DNA of 64,000 nucleotides from CALLVY01 sp937899855 (GTDB lineage: Bacteria; Bacteroidota; Bacteroidia; Chitinophagales; Saprospiraceae): positions 62,001-126,000 of the forward strand of contig JBCBQC010000001.1 of the NCBI GenBank assembly GCA_039820405.1, in the 5' to 3' direction. The position numbers were made by a program, and so were the translations under genes. Below the pieces are notes generated by a model. The model was not told the origin of the DNA. It saw only the letters and a program-made list of their open reading frames with translations, and did no database searches. This document shows positions 50,370 to 59,099 of the stretch, piece after piece; the first letter of the stretch is position 1, and each line of letters begins with the position of its first letter.

Positions 50370-51797
50370 TTAGAAGCCGAAGATTTCTTTTAACTTGGCA
50401 TCCAACTGCCCACCCCGCAAGTTGCGGGCGATGATTTTTCCATCCTGGTCCAGAAGCAAAGTATGGGGAATGGAACGCACCGAGTAGGAGCCGGCTACTT
50501 CGTTTTGCCAACCCTTGAGATCGCTGACGTGGTGCCAGGTCAGTTTGTCTTTATCGATGGCCGCCAACCAACGGTCCTTTTGCCGATCCAGGCTGACGCC
50601 GAGAATATCGAAGCCTTTTTCCTGATACTTTTTGTACAGCTTTACGACGTGGGGATTTTCCCGGCGACAGGGACCACACCAGCTCGCCCAGAAATCGAGC
50701 AAAACGACCTTGCCCCGCAAATCGCTCAAGCTGAACTCCTCGCCCTCGGGCGTACGTTGGGTAAAATCGGGAGCCACGGCCCCGATCATCAAGCTTTGCG
50801 CCGAGTTCACTTGTCGACCCAGTTGCTGAATGTAGGGTGCGGATTCGTCCTGATACTTTTGGTAAAAGCGTTTGCCGTAATCGATAAACGAGGGATGGTT
50901 GCGGCCCTGTAAGGCCAGCGTGATGCCCCCCAAGGCGTATTTATAGGTCAGCGAATTATCTGGAATTTGCTGGAGCTGCAGGTCGAGCGCCGCGTTGACC
51001 TTTTCCTGGGGCATATTGATCAGAGCCAAGGTGTTGCCAAAGTCGCGGAAGGCTTCGAAGACGTAGGTAATTTTGTTGTAAATGGGATCGCTGAGATCAG
51101 CCCCCGAGAAAAATTCATTGACGTAGTGTTCCAATTCGTTGGCGTGGCCCTTGGGTGCCGAGGTAAAGCTCTGGTAGTTGTCGATGGCCGCCAATTTGGC
51201 CAGCAGGGGATACTCCTTTTCCAAGTCAGTGACCTGTTGGGCCCGCCGCTGGTCCACTTTTTTGATCTTGAGCCGCAATTGCTCCAGGGCATCATCGTTG
51301 TTGGCCGATCGTTGTATCTGCTGACCGATGGACTGCATCTCGCGTTTGTTGGCCATAATCCGCTTGATGAGGGCATCGTACTGGCGATTCCACTCCGAGT
51401 TGATGAAAATGGCCTTGCGGATGGTCCGCGCATCGGCGGTGATTTCGAATTGGTCTTCGGGGCCCACCACGACCGGCAGTTTTTGCTTTTTCTCCAGACC
51501 CAGGTAGTAGACGTCCGCCTCCCCCTGGGGCAGTTGGACGAGGAAGGTATCGCCTTGGGTAGCGGGAATTTGCTGAACGTTTTTAAACCCAATCCCATCA
51601 AAGCGGTAGACGCCCAATTGTCCCCCCGTACCAGAGATGATGGCCGTGATGTTGACCACGGGAGCAGCAGCGGAAGTAGCGGAAGTAGCGGCAGAAGCCG
51701 GGACCGATTCAAAGCTGGCGGGGTCGAGCTGAGCGGTGGTGCAGGAGAAAATACTGAGCAGTAAGGTGCTGATGCCGAAGTAGAAGCGTCTTTTCAT
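50370..51797 (-). CDS. TlpA-like thiol-disulfide oxidoreductase with DUF4369-like N-terminus
   Basis: A 475-residue periplasmic protein. Signal peptide MKRRFYFGISTLLLSIFSCTTAQ, possibly a lipoprotein (FSCTT). A low-complexity Ala/Ser/Thr stretch (SASSAATS-like, ~30-45) leads to a DUF4369-like beta domain (~50-130, 'ISGTGGQLGVYRFDGIGFKNVQQIPA') and a helical segment (~130-330). The C-terminal thioredoxin domain has 'GAVAPDFTQRTPEGEEFSLSDLRGKVVLLDFWASWCGPCRREN', with the redox pair Cys374/Cys377, and cis-Pro in 'VRSIPHTLLLD'. It probably reduces disulfides in exported proteins. It sits upstream of and co-directional with the dipeptidase gene. Confidence 0.9.
   Translation of the reverse strand: MKRRFYFGISTLLLSIFSCTTAQLDPASFESVPASAATSATSAAAPVVNITAIISGTGGQLGVYRFDGIGFKNVQQIPATQGDTFLVQLPQGEADVYYLGLEKKQKLPVVVGPEDQFEITADARTIRKAIFINSEWNRQYDALIKRIMANKREMQSIGQQIQRSANNDDALEQLRLKIKKVDQRRAQQVTDLEKEYPLLAKLAAIDNYQSFTSAPKGHANELEHYVNEFFSGADLSDPIYNKITYVFEAFRDFGNTLALINMPQEKVNAALDLQLQQIPDNSLTYKYALGGITLALQGRNHPSFIDYGKRFYQKYQDESAPYIQQLGRQVNSAQSLMIGAVAPDFTQRTPEGEEFSLSDLRGKVVLLDFWASWCGPCRRENPHVVKLYKKYQEKGFDILGVSLDRQKDRWLAAIDKDKLTWHHVSDLKGWQNEVAGSYSVRSIPHTLLLDQDGKIIARNLRGGQLDAKLKEIFGF
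51669..51691. repeat. Short tandem repeat coding a Ser/Ala linker
   Basis: The 9-base unit AGCGGAAGT occurs twice and a half in tandem inside the TlpA-like gene, coding on the minus strand for the SATSATS part of its low-complexity linker. Being a multiple of three, changes in copy number would lengthen or shorten the linker without a frameshift. Confidence 0.55.
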
Positions 51798-51983
51798 AAT
51801 TTTTGGCCCAAAGTAAGGCGATCTGTGAATGATTAGAATGTGGTGATTAAGCTGCGGCTGGGAGCTTGCCCCAACCGTTGGACGGTCGAAATGGGATCTT
51901 TTTCCCTGGTCGGTACAATATTCTTGCCCAAGTCTCTAACGCGTCAGCCGGTCAGATATTTGTCGCTTGGGAAAAAATGGCGT

Positions 51984-52229
51984 TTACACGTAGTCGTCGT
52001 GGCGAAAGTTGCGATCGCGGAGGGCCTTGCGGGCCCATTTTCTGAAACTATCGCTGAGCTGAACAAACTCTTCGGTGTACCCACAGTCAACGCAAATGTA
52101 ACGATCCAGAATGGCATTTTTCAGGTTCCATTTGTTGAGCGGAATCTTCTGGTACTGGTTGATGCTGCTGCCCTTTACTTCCACGACGTTGTAAGAATGA
52201 CACTTGGGGCACTGGTGGGTATAACGCAT
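51984..52229 (-). CDS. Small zinc-ribbon protein
   Basis: An 81-residue cytoplasmic protein with a four-cysteine zinc ribbon: 'CPKCHSYNVVEVKGSS' (first CxxC, residues ~7-10) and 'DRYICVDCGYTEEFVQ' (second CxxC, ~45-48), then a basic tail 'RKWARKALRDRNFRHDDYV'. The start is ATG 52229, 31 bases downstream of a perfect TAnnTTTG box; the extension upstream contains a hydrophobic stretch but crosses the promoter. Small ribbons of this kind bind nucleic acid or zinc; the role is unknown. It follows the TlpA-like gene's start at 186 bases and precedes nothing in an operon. Confidence 0.82.
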   Translation of the reverse strand: MRYTHQCPKCHSYNVVEVKGSSINQYQKIPLNKWNLKNAILDRYICVDCGYTEEFVQLSDSFRKWARKALRDRNFRHDDYV

Positions 52230-52259
52230 GGATGATTGGTGTTTTGCTGCAAAGAAAAC

Positions 52260-52267
52260 CAAAGATA
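52260..52267 (-). promoter_or_regulatory. -7 box of the zinc-ribbon gene
   Basis: On the minus strand TATCTTTG (TAnnTTTG) ends 30 bases before ATG 52229. A well-spaced -33 element is not obvious. Confidence 0.5.
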
Positions 52268-52318
52268 CAGTGCTTTGCGAAATTGCCAGCGGAATTTTTA
52301 CGGAGGCCCACGGGAGGA

Positions 52319-53170
52319 CTAGGTGCCGCGTCGCCAAGCCGTGGGGCAGGTGCCCCGAATCCGCCGAAACTGCCGGTTAAAATTGGATAGGTTCTGAAAA
52401 CCCACCTGGTAAGCGACGCTCGCGATCGACTGTTCTTCCTCCCGCAATAGCCGACAGGCCAAACCGATACGTACTTCGTTTAAAAACTGAACGAGGGTCT
52501 TACGGGTCCGCAGCTTGAAAAAGCGGCAAAAGGCCGACGGGCTGAGGTTGGCAATCGAGGCGACCGTTTCCAGGCGAATGTTTTCCCCCAAATGGTCCAT
52601 GAGGTACTGCAAGACCCGCCGCAAACGCTCGTCTCCCTCGCCTTCCCAATGGGTCGACTCCCAGTTGGACAAGGGAATTCGCTCCAGTTCACTGGCCATC
52701 CGCAACAAGTCCAACAAGCCCCACAAGCGCTCAAAGGCATTCGCCCGGGGCATGGCCAGTAGGCCTTGCCGCAGACGGGACTGCGCCGCACCCCGCAAGG
52801 ACAATCCGTTGGTCGACTGTCGAAGCAAGTCCCGAATGGCGTACAGTTCGGGGAGCCTCCAAAAGCGTTCCCCAAAGCTTTCCTCCCGGAAGAAAAGGGA
52901 AATGGCGTAGACCCCCCGCTCGGGATGGGCATAAAAGGACTCGTCACATTTGAACAGGTGGGGCAAATTGGAGCCGAGCAAAAAAAGGTCCCCCTCCCCA
53001 AAGTCCACCATCTGATTGCCCACCAAACCACTCCCGTAGCCCTTGGCAATCAAGGTCAATTGCAACTCGGGGTGGAAGTGTAAGCGATCGTAGAAATGAG
53101 AAGACCGATCTTCTTGTACGCGGACCGAGGCTTCCTCCGGCATGGGAATTTTAAAGGGCAGGGCCTTCAT
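52319..53170 (-). CDS. AraC-family transcription regulator, divergent to the hydroxyproline operon
   Basis: A 283-residue activator. N-terminal cupin ligand-binding domain (residues ~20-110, 'HFYDRLHFHPELQLTLIAKGYGSGLVGNQMVDFGEGDLFLLGSNLPHLFKCD') and a C-terminal double helix-turn-helix ('VASIANLSPSAFCRFFKLRTRKTLVQFLNEVRIGLACRLL', then 'SIASVAYQVGFQNLSNFNRQFRRIRGTCPTAWRR'). ATG 53170 is selected because the long upstream extension crosses into the operon on the other strand and is not protein-like. It diverges from the hydroxyproline operon across a 120-base region holding a 21-bp direct repeat at 42-base spacing, so it probably activates that operon in response to hydroxyproline or a metabolite. 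Confidence 0.88.
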   Translation of the reverse strand: MKALPFKIPMPEEASVRVQEDRSSHFYDRLHFHPELQLTLIAKGYGSGLVGNQMVDFGEGDLFLLGSNLPHLFKCDESFYAHPERGVYAISLFFREESFGERFWRLPELYAIRDLLRQSTNGLSLRGAAQSRLRQGLLAMPRANAFERLWGLLDLLRMASELERIPLSNWESTHWEGEGDERLRRVLQYLMDHLGENIRLETVASIANLSPSAFCRFFKLRTRKTLVQFLNEVRIGLACRLLREEEQSIASVAYQVGFQNLSNFNRQFRRIRGTCPTAWRRGT

Positions 53171-53200
53171 TCGGTATTTTTTTACCTTAAAAATAAGGAC

Positions 53201-53263
53201 TTGGGGCACCAATGAGTAAAATAGTACCAGTAATTGCAAAAATTGGGGCAGCCCGAGCCAAAA
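53201..53263. promoter_or_regulatory. Direct repeat, candidate AraC-family operator
   Basis: TTGGGGCA occurs at 53201-53208 and 53243-53250, exactly 42 bases apart (four helical turns), and in both cases AAAA follows at the same offset (17 bases after the first T), so 13 of 21 positions agree. The second copy ends nine bases before the -7 box of the operon, where an activator would touch RNA polymerase. Confidence 0.55.
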
Positions 53264-53271
53264 GCAGGGCC

Positions 53272-53279
53272 TACATTTG
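53272..53279 (+). promoter_or_regulatory. -7 box of the hydroxyproline operon
   Basis: TACATTTG fits TAnnTTTG. No TTTG lies at the right distance upstream (a TTG is 26 bases away), as expected for an activator-dependent promoter. The predicted start, about 53285, leaves only a few A-rich bases before ATG 53291. Confidence 0.6.
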
Positions 53280-53290
53280 AAATAAAAAAA

Positions 53291-54205
53291 ATGACCATTG
53301 CCTGGAAGGGGATCTACCCCGCCGTCACCACCCCCTTTCACCCCGACGAAAGTCTGGATTTGGACACCTTTAGCCGACAGCTCGACCAACAGATTTTGGC
53401 CGGAGTTGATGGCATCATCATCGGGGGCAGCCTGGGAGAGGCCAGTACCCTGAGCTTTTCCGAACGCCGGGAACTGCTGCAAACGGGCCTAGCCACCAGT
53501 GCGGGACGCGTACCGGTGCTGATGAACATCGCCGAACGCCGAACGACGGAAGCCATCCGGCAAGCCCAAACCCTGGAGCAAGACGGGGCGGATGGTTTTA
53601 TGCTCTTGCCACCACTCAACTACGGCGCCAGCCCCGACGAAACCGTCGCTTACTTCCGGGCCGTGGCCCAGGCCACCCACCTCCCCATCGTGATCTACAA
53701 CAACCCGGTAGACTACAAAATCGGCGTCAGCACGGACATGTTTGCCCAACTGATCGACCTGTCCAACATCCAGGCCGTCAAGGAATCGACCCGCGACCTG
53801 ACCAACGTCACCCGCCTGCGCAATGCCTTCGGCGAGCGGATCAAAATTCTGGGGGGAGTGGATACCCTGGCGCTGGAATGCCTGGTAGCCGGCGGAGACG
53901 GTTGGATCGCCGGATTGGTCAATGCCTTCCCGCGCGAAACCGTAGTCCTCTACCGCTTGGTCAAAGCCGGACGTCTCGATGAAGCGCTCCAGCTCTACCG
54001 TTGGTTTATGCCCCTCCTCGAACTCGACATCCACCCCAAGCTGGTGCAGTACATCAAACTGGCCGCCGTCGCCACGGGTCTGGGTACGGAACACACCCGT
54101 GCCCCCCGTCTGGCCCTGAGCGGAGCCGAACGCCAAGGCATCCAGGGCATCATTGATCGGGCCCTGGCCCAACGCCCCGACCTCAAAGCTTACGAAAATT
54201 TGTAA
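53291..54205 (+). CDS. DapA-type aldolase, probable 1-pyrroline-4-hydroxy-2-carboxylate deaminase
   Basis: A 304-residue class I lyase of the DHDPS family. Schiff-base Lys164 is in 'IQAVKESTRDL' and the proton-relay Tyr136 in 'LPIVIYNNPVDYKIGVS'; 'VTTPFHPDESLD' and 'GIIIGGSLGEASTLSFSERREL' are N-terminal family blocks. True DapA works in lysine synthesis; the context here, with 4-hydroxyproline epimerase and a D-amino-acid dehydrogenase, points to the deaminase that turns 1-pyrroline-4-hydroxy-2-carboxylate into 2-oxoglutarate semialdehyde. It is the first gene of the operon. Specificity is inferred from neighbours. Confidence 0.85.
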   Translation: MTIAWKGIYPAVTTPFHPDESLDLDTFSRQLDQQILAGVDGIIIGGSLGEASTLSFSERRELLQTGLATSAGRVPVLMNIAERRTTEAIRQAQTLEQDGADGFMLLPPLNYGASPDETVAYFRAVAQATHLPIVIYNNPVDYKIGVSTDMFAQLIDLSNIQAVKESTRDLTNVTRLRNAFGERIKILGGVDTLALECLVAGGDGWIAGLVNAFPRETVVLYRLVKAGRLDEALQLYRWFMPLLELDIHPKLVQYIKLAAVATGLGTEHTRAPRLALSGAERQGIQGIIDRALAQRPDLKAYENL

Positions 54206-54246
54206 ATTTATCACCCCAGTCAATCTCATCACCAAGCGCAATCCAA

Positions 54247-55815
54247 ATGGACGGAAGAAACCTTATCGGCCAACGTTATTCGGCACTCGCCGATGATATT
54301 TTACGCTCTTTTAGTCCCGCCCTGCAGGACGTACTCGAAGGCCATTTTCCCATCGCCAGCCCGGAAGAAGTCGACGCGGCCTTTGCCCTGGCTACCCAAG
54401 CCGCCCGCACTTACGGTCAAACCAGTGGAGCGGAAAGGGCGCGCTTTCTCCGTCGAATCGCCGACGAAATCCTCGCCCTGGACGACCTCCTCCTCACCAG
54501 GGCGCAGGGAGAATCCGCCCTACCCCTCGGAAGGCTGCGGGGCGAACGCGGACGAACGGTCAACCAGCTCCGTTTGTTTGCGGATTTGGTAGAAGAAGGC
54601 TCCTGGGTCAACGCCGTCATTGATACTGCTATCCCCGATCGCCAGCCCTTGCCCCGCGCCGACATTCGACGCCTGTCCGTTCCCATCGGCCCGGTCGTGG
54701 TGTTTACCGCCAGCAACTTTCCCCTGGCCTTTTCGACGGCCGGCGGGGATACGGCCTCGGCCCTGGCGGCGGGCAATCCAGTCATCGTCAAGGCCCACGA
54801 ATCGCACCTGGGCACCAATGCCCTCGTCGCGGCCGCCATCCAAAAAGCCGCGCGGGAAACGGGCATGCCCGAAGGGGTCTTTTCCTCCCTCAACGGCACA
54901 GGACCCGACCTGGGGCAGCGACTCGTCCGCCATCCTCAGGCCAAGGCCATCGCCTTTACCGGATCGCTTCGAGCGGGCAAGGCCATTTTTGACGCCGCCA
55001 ACCAACGCCCCGAACCCATTCCCGTATTTGCGGAGATGGGAAGCATCAACCCCGTAGTACTGCTCCCCCAAGCCCTTCAGGCTCGTGGCGAGGCCATCGC
55101 CCAACAATACGCCCAGTCGGTCACCCTCGGCGTGGGGCAGTTTTGTACCAATCCGGGGCTGTTGATTGCCCAGGAGGGACCCGAGCTGACGCTATTCCTC
55201 ACCGCACTGGGACAAGCGTTGGCTCAGATTCCCCCGGCGCTGATGCTCAATCCGGGAATTTGTGAACACTACGAAGGCGCGCGCCGGGCCGTGCTCGACC
55301 GGGAAGGCGTCCAATTGGAAGCCCAGGTTCCGGCCCAGGCCGGGGAGGGAGGAGCTGCCCTCGCTTCGGTCACCGCCCGTGCTTTTCTACAGCAGCCCGA
55401 CCTTCAGGAGGAAGTATTTGGTCCCTTCACCCTACTCGTCAAATGTGGCGATGCCACCGAGAGGAACGCCGTCATCGAAGCCCTGGGTGGACAACTGACG
55501 GCCACGCTGATCGCGGAGGAGGCAGAACTGGAAGCCGCCACTGACCTAATCGCTGGTCTACAAGAAAAGGTGGGGCGTATTCTTTTTAACGGGGTCCCGA
55601 CGGGCGTCGAGGTGAGCCCGGCCATGCACCACGGTGGGCCCTTTCCCGCTACTACTAACGCCCAGTTTACCTCCGTAGGGACGGGAGCCATTCAGCGCTT
55701 CGTCCGCCCACTGACCTTACAGAATTGGCCAGCGGCACAATTACCCCCCGCGCTACGGGAGGGCAATCCATTGGGCATTTGGCGCCTCGTCAACGGAGTA
55801 TGGGGAAAAGACTAG
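54247..55815 (+). CDS. 2-oxoglutarate semialdehyde (2,5-dioxopentanoate) dehydrogenase
   Basis: A 522-residue NAD(P)-dependent aldehyde dehydrogenase. The catalytic Cys300 is in 'LGVGQFCTNPGLL' and general-base Glu263 in 'FAEMGSINPVVLLP'; 'FTASNFPLAFSTAGGDTASALAAGNPVIVKAHESH' is the coenzyme-binding segment. This FCTNPG/EMGSINP form is that of the KGSADH type III family, which oxidises 2-oxoglutarate semialdehyde to 2-oxoglutarate as the last step of hydroxyproline breakdown. It begins 41 bases after the deaminase gene and stops three bases before the cyclodeaminase-like gene. The reaction is well supported by context. Confidence 0.88.
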   Translation: MDGRNLIGQRYSALADDILRSFSPALQDVLEGHFPIASPEEVDAAFALATQAARTYGQTSGAERARFLRRIADEILALDDLLLTRAQGESALPLGRLRGERGRTVNQLRLFADLVEEGSWVNAVIDTAIPDRQPLPRADIRRLSVPIGPVVVFTASNFPLAFSTAGGDTASALAAGNPVIVKAHESHLGTNALVAAAIQKAARETGMPEGVFSSLNGTGPDLGQRLVRHPQAKAIAFTGSLRAGKAIFDAANQRPEPIPVFAEMGSINPVVLLPQALQARGEAIAQQYAQSVTLGVGQFCTNPGLLIAQEGPELTLFLTALGQALAQIPPALMLNPGICEHYEGARRAVLDREGVQLEAQVPAQAGEGGAALASVTARAFLQQPDLQEEVFGPFTLLVKCGDATERNAVIEALGGQLTATLIAEEAELEAATDLIAGLQEKVGRILFNGVPTGVEVSPAMHHGGPFPATTNAQFTSVGTGAIQRFVRPLTLQNWPAAQLPPALREGNPLGIWRLVNGVWGKD

Positions 55816-55818
55816 GCC

Positions 55819-56784
55819 ATGCAGTACTTCGATGCGGATCGTTTGGAGCAATTGCTGGATATTCCCAGTACCATCGAAGCCCTGGCCGAGGGCTTTCGCT
55901 CGGATTGGGTGATCCCCGCCCGGCACCACCACGACTTTGACAATCCCCGCGCTGGAAAACCTTCCACCCTGCTTTTGATGCCAGCTTGGGAAGTGGGCCG
56001 CTACCTCGGTATCAAGACCATCATCGTATCCCCAAACAATCGGCGCCACCAACTCCCCGCCATTCAGGGTACCTACACCCTTTTTGATGCCGAACGGGGC
56101 CTGCCCCTCGCCCAGATGGATGCTCGCCGCCTCACCAACCTGCGTACGGCTGCGGCTTCCGCCCTGGCCGCCACCTACCTGGCCCGACCGGACGCGCGTC
56201 GTCTACTGATGGTGGGTACGGGTAGCCTGGCCCCCTTCCTCATCGCCGCCCACTGTGCCGTACGCCCCATCGAAGCGGTATCCATCTGGGGCCGCGACTT
56301 TACCAAGGCAGAAAGCCTGGCCCGCTCGTTGGACAATGGGCAGCAGACCTTTACCCCCGTTCGCGATCTGCCCACTGCCGTTTCCGAGGCTGACCTCATC
56401 AGCTGCGCCACCCTCAGCCCCAGCCCCCTGGTTTTTGGCGAGGACTTGCGCCCGGGCCAACACCTCGATCTCGTGGGCGCCTACCGCCCGCATATGCGGG
56501 AGGCTGACAACGAGGCGGTGCGCCGCGCCCAGCTCTTTGCGGATACCCGGGCCGGGGCCAGCACCGAAAGTGGTGATCTGGCCATTCCACTGGCGCAAGA
56601 ACTGATCCAAGCCCACGACATCCAAGCCGACTTGTTTGACCTTTGTCGGGGCCACCATCCGGGACGCCGCGATGCGCAGCACATCACCTTTTTTAAATCG
56701 GTCGGACACGCCCTGGAAGACCTCGCGGCCGCAAAATTGGCCTACGAACGGTGGCGGGCTGGTACGGTAAATTCCACGGGCTAG
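55819..56784 (+). CDS. Ornithine cyclodeaminase/mu-crystallin family reductase
   Basis: A 321-residue NAD(P)H enzyme of the ornithine cyclodeaminase/mu-crystallin family. The Rossmann loop is 'RRLLMVGTGSLAPFLIAAHCAV' and substrate-site residues are in 'LGIKTIIVSPNNRRHQLPAIQGTYTLFDAERGLPLAQMDARRLTNLRTAAASALAATYLA'. In hydroxyproline clusters, members often act as 1-pyrroline-2-carboxylate (ketimine) reductases making L-proline, and this one may do so for a related hydroxyproline isomer. True cyclodeaminase activity is less likely. It is the third gene of the operon, three bases after the dehydrogenase. Confidence 0.85.
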   Translation: MQYFDADRLEQLLDIPSTIEALAEGFRSDWVIPARHHHDFDNPRAGKPSTLLLMPAWEVGRYLGIKTIIVSPNNRRHQLPAIQGTYTLFDAERGLPLAQMDARRLTNLRTAAASALAATYLARPDARRLLMVGTGSLAPFLIAAHCAVRPIEAVSIWGRDFTKAESLARSLDNGQQTFTPVRDLPTAVSEADLISCATLSPSPLVFGEDLRPGQHLDLVGAYRPHMREADNEAVRRAQLFADTRAGASTESGDLAIPLAQELIQAHDIQADLFDLCRGHHPGRRDAQHITFFKSVGHALEDLAAAKLAYERWRAGTVNSTG

Positions 56785-56826
56785 GACCGGGCTCTACGGA
56801 AGCCATTTCAAAAAATTAAACCAACC

Positions 56827-57828
56827 ATGGCTGCAAAAACATTTTTCTGCGTCGATGCCCACACTTGTGGCAATCCCGTCCGCTTGGTGGCCGGAGGTGG
56901 CCCTCCCTTGGTAGGCAACAGCATGATCGAAAAGCGAGCCTATTTTCTCGAACATTACGACTGGATCCGCCGGGGCTTGATGTTTGAGCCCCGGGGCCAC
57001 GATATGATGTCGGGAAGCATCCTGTACCCTCCCAGCGATCCGGCCAACGATTCGGGGGTCCTGTTTATCGAAACCAGCGGCTGTCTGCCCATGTGCGGAC
57101 ACGGAACGATCGGTACGGTGACCATCGCCATCGAACAGGGGCTCATCCAAGCGCGGGTACCGGGGCAGTTGCGCTTGGAAACGCCGGCGGGATTGGTAAA
57201 AGTCCGCTACGAGTGCGAGGGCCAGCGGGTGCGTTCGGTGCGCTTGACCAATGTGGCCTCCTACCTGGCAGCCGAAGGTTTAACTGTGACCTGCCCCGAT
57301 TTGGGAGCGTTGCGGGTGGACGTGGCTTACGGTGGCAACTTCTACGCCATCGTCGATCCTCAGGAATCCTTCGCCGGCATTGACCGGTACACGGCGGGAG
57401 AGCTGATTCGTTGGAGCCCGGTGATCCGCGAACGTTTGAATGCGGCCCACACCTTTGTCCACCCCGCTGATGCGCGCATCGCCGGACTCAGTCACGTCCT
57501 CTGGACGGGCGAGCCTCGCTCGGCCGAGGCCGACGCGCGCAATGCGGTTTTTTACGGCGACAAGGCCATCGACCGTTCGCCCTGTGGGACGGGAACTTCC
57601 GCACGCATGGCCCAGTGGGCCGCTCGGGGTCGCTTGGGGGTGGGGGATCGCTTTGTCCACGAAAGCATCATCGGCAGTACTTTTATCGGACGGGTGGAAG
57701 CGGAGACGACGGTGGGGGATTATCCAGCCATTGTACCGAGTATCGAGGGTTGGGCCAGGGTGACGGGTTACAACACCATCATCATCGATGAGGACGACCC
57801 CTACGCCCACGGTTTTCAGGTCATTTAA
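56827..57828 (+). CDS. 4-hydroxyproline epimerase
   Basis: A 333-residue proline racemase family enzyme that epimerises trans-4-hydroxy-L-proline to cis-4-hydroxy-D-proline. The two catalytic cysteines are both present: Cys90 in 'LPMCGHGTIGTVT' and Cys253 in 'IDRSPCGTGTSARMAQWAARG', which separates it from dehydratases where one is Thr. 'VDAHTCGNPVRLVAGGGP' and 'FEPRGHDMMSGSILYPPSDP' are family blocks. The cytoplasmic location is expected. It is the fourth operon gene, 42 bases after the reductase gene and 11 before the dehydrogenase gene. Confidence 0.9.
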   Translation: MAAKTFFCVDAHTCGNPVRLVAGGGPPLVGNSMIEKRAYFLEHYDWIRRGLMFEPRGHDMMSGSILYPPSDPANDSGVLFIETSGCLPMCGHGTIGTVTIAIEQGLIQARVPGQLRLETPAGLVKVRYECEGQRVRSVRLTNVASYLAAEGLTVTCPDLGALRVDVAYGGNFYAIVDPQESFAGIDRYTAGELIRWSPVIRERLNAAHTFVHPADARIAGLSHVLWTGEPRSAEADARNAVFYGDKAIDRSPCGTGTSARMAQWAARGRLGVGDRFVHESIIGSTFIGRVEAETTVGDYPAIVPSIEGWARVTGYNTIIIDEDDPYAHGFQVI

Positions 57829-57839
57829 ACAGTTGAACC

Positions 57840-59084
57840 ATGAAAGTTTTGATTATCGGTGGGGGAATTATCGGGCTGGCTTGCGCTTACTTTTTGCGCG
57901 AAGAGGGTTGTGAGGTTACCGTGGTGGATCGGGGAGATCTGGCGACGGGCTGTTCCCACGGGAATGCGGGCATGATCGTTCCCAGTCATTTTGTGCCCCT
58001 GGCGGCACCGGGGGTCATCCGTCAGGGCCTGCGTTGGTTGCTCGATGCGGAGAGTCCCTTTTACGTCAAGCCCCGCCTCGATGGGGGGCTGCTGCGCTGG
58101 GGCTGGCATTTTTACCGCGCCACCCGACCCCAACGCGTCGAGCGGGCCATGCCCATCCTCCGGGACCTTTCGCTACTCAGCAAACGCCTCTTCCAGGATT
58201 GGGCGCGGGAGCTGGACTTCTCCTTTGCGTTTACCGAGGGGGGCCTGCTGATGGCTTGTCGTAACCAACACGGCTTAGAAGAAGAAGTACACACCGCCCA
58301 GTTGGCCGAAAAGCTCGGCATAGCAGCTCAGGTTCTTGGTCCCCGAGAACTGGCGGAGCGAGAACCCCAACTGTCGGACGAAGTCGTCGGAGGGGTGTAC
58401 TACCCGGGTGACGCCCACCTCCAACCCCAGTTGCTCCTCGCTGGACTGCGGCGACAGTTGAGCAATCGGGGGGTGCGTTTTTTGGCCAATTGGGAGGTTC
58501 AAGACTTTGAACACGACGGTGGACGGCTACGGGCCGTCGTGGGGGAACGGGGAAGGCTAGCAGCGGATGAGGTACTCATTGCCAGTGGTTCGTGGTCGCC
58601 GCTGCTGGCTAAAACCCTGGGCTTTCGACTTCCCCTACAGGCGGGCAAGGGCTACAGCATTACCCTTTCCCCCCCTCCCCATCCCATTCGGCACGCCACC
58701 ATCCTCACCGAGGCCAAGGTAGCCGTCACCCCGTTTGAAGGTTCCGTTCGCTTTGGCGGAACGATGGAGATTGCGGGGCTCCACCAAGGCATCAACCTGC
58801 GTCGGGTTCGGGGCATCGTCAAAGCCATTCCCCAATATTACCGCGACTACCGGGTCGACCTGCCCCCGAGGGAAAACATCTGGACGGGACTCCGGCCCTG
58901 TTCCCCGGATGGCCTGCCCTACATCGGACGGATCGGAAAATTTAGCAACCTGTCCGTGGCCACTGGGCACGCCATGATGGGTTTGAGCCTGGCGCCCATC
59001 ACCGGGAAATTGATGTCCGAAATCCTAACCGGTAAAAATCTGACGCTGGATTCCCCCTTACTCCGAGCGGGACGTTATCTTTAG
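57840..59084 (+). CDS. FAD-dependent D-hydroxyproline dehydrogenase (DadA-like)
   Basis: A 414-residue flavoprotein of the D-amino-acid dehydrogenase family. The FAD-binding motif opens the protein ('MKVLIIGGGIIGLACAYFLREEGCEVTVVDRG'), followed by 'GCSHGNAGMIVPSHFVPLAAPG', typical of DadA. 'DEVLIASGSWSPLLAKTLGFRLPLQAGKGYSITL' and 'IWTGLRPCSPDGLPYIGRIGKFSNLSVATGHAMMGLSLAPITGKLMSEIL' complete the fold. It should oxidise cis-4-hydroxy-D-proline to 1-pyrroline-4-hydroxy-2-carboxylate, passing electrons to the respiratory chain. It lies 11 bases after the epimerase. Confidence 0.9.
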   Translation: MKVLIIGGGIIGLACAYFLREEGCEVTVVDRGDLATGCSHGNAGMIVPSHFVPLAAPGVIRQGLRWLLDAESPFYVKPRLDGGLLRWGWHFYRATRPQRVERAMPILRDLSLLSKRLFQDWARELDFSFAFTEGGLLMACRNQHGLEEEVHTAQLAEKLGIAAQVLGPRELAEREPQLSDEVVGGVYYPGDAHLQPQLLLAGLRRQLSNRGVRFLANWEVQDFEHDGGRLRAVVGERGRLAADEVLIASGSWSPLLAKTLGFRLPLQAGKGYSITLSPPPHPIRHATILTEAKVAVTPFEGSVRFGGTMEIAGLHQGINLRRVRGIVKAIPQYYRDYRVDLPPRENIWTGLRPCSPDGLPYIGRIGKFSNLSVATGHAMMGLSLAPITGKLMSEILTGKNLTLDSPLLRAGRYL

Positions 59085-59099
59085 GAAAAAACCACGCCC

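Noticed and set aside
56799..56813. GAAGCCATTTCAAAA resembles the end of the MITE-like element at 21203 with one mismatch.
   Set aside because: No matching second arm or internal arms nearby; it lies in the A-rich leader of the epimerase gene and could arise by chance.
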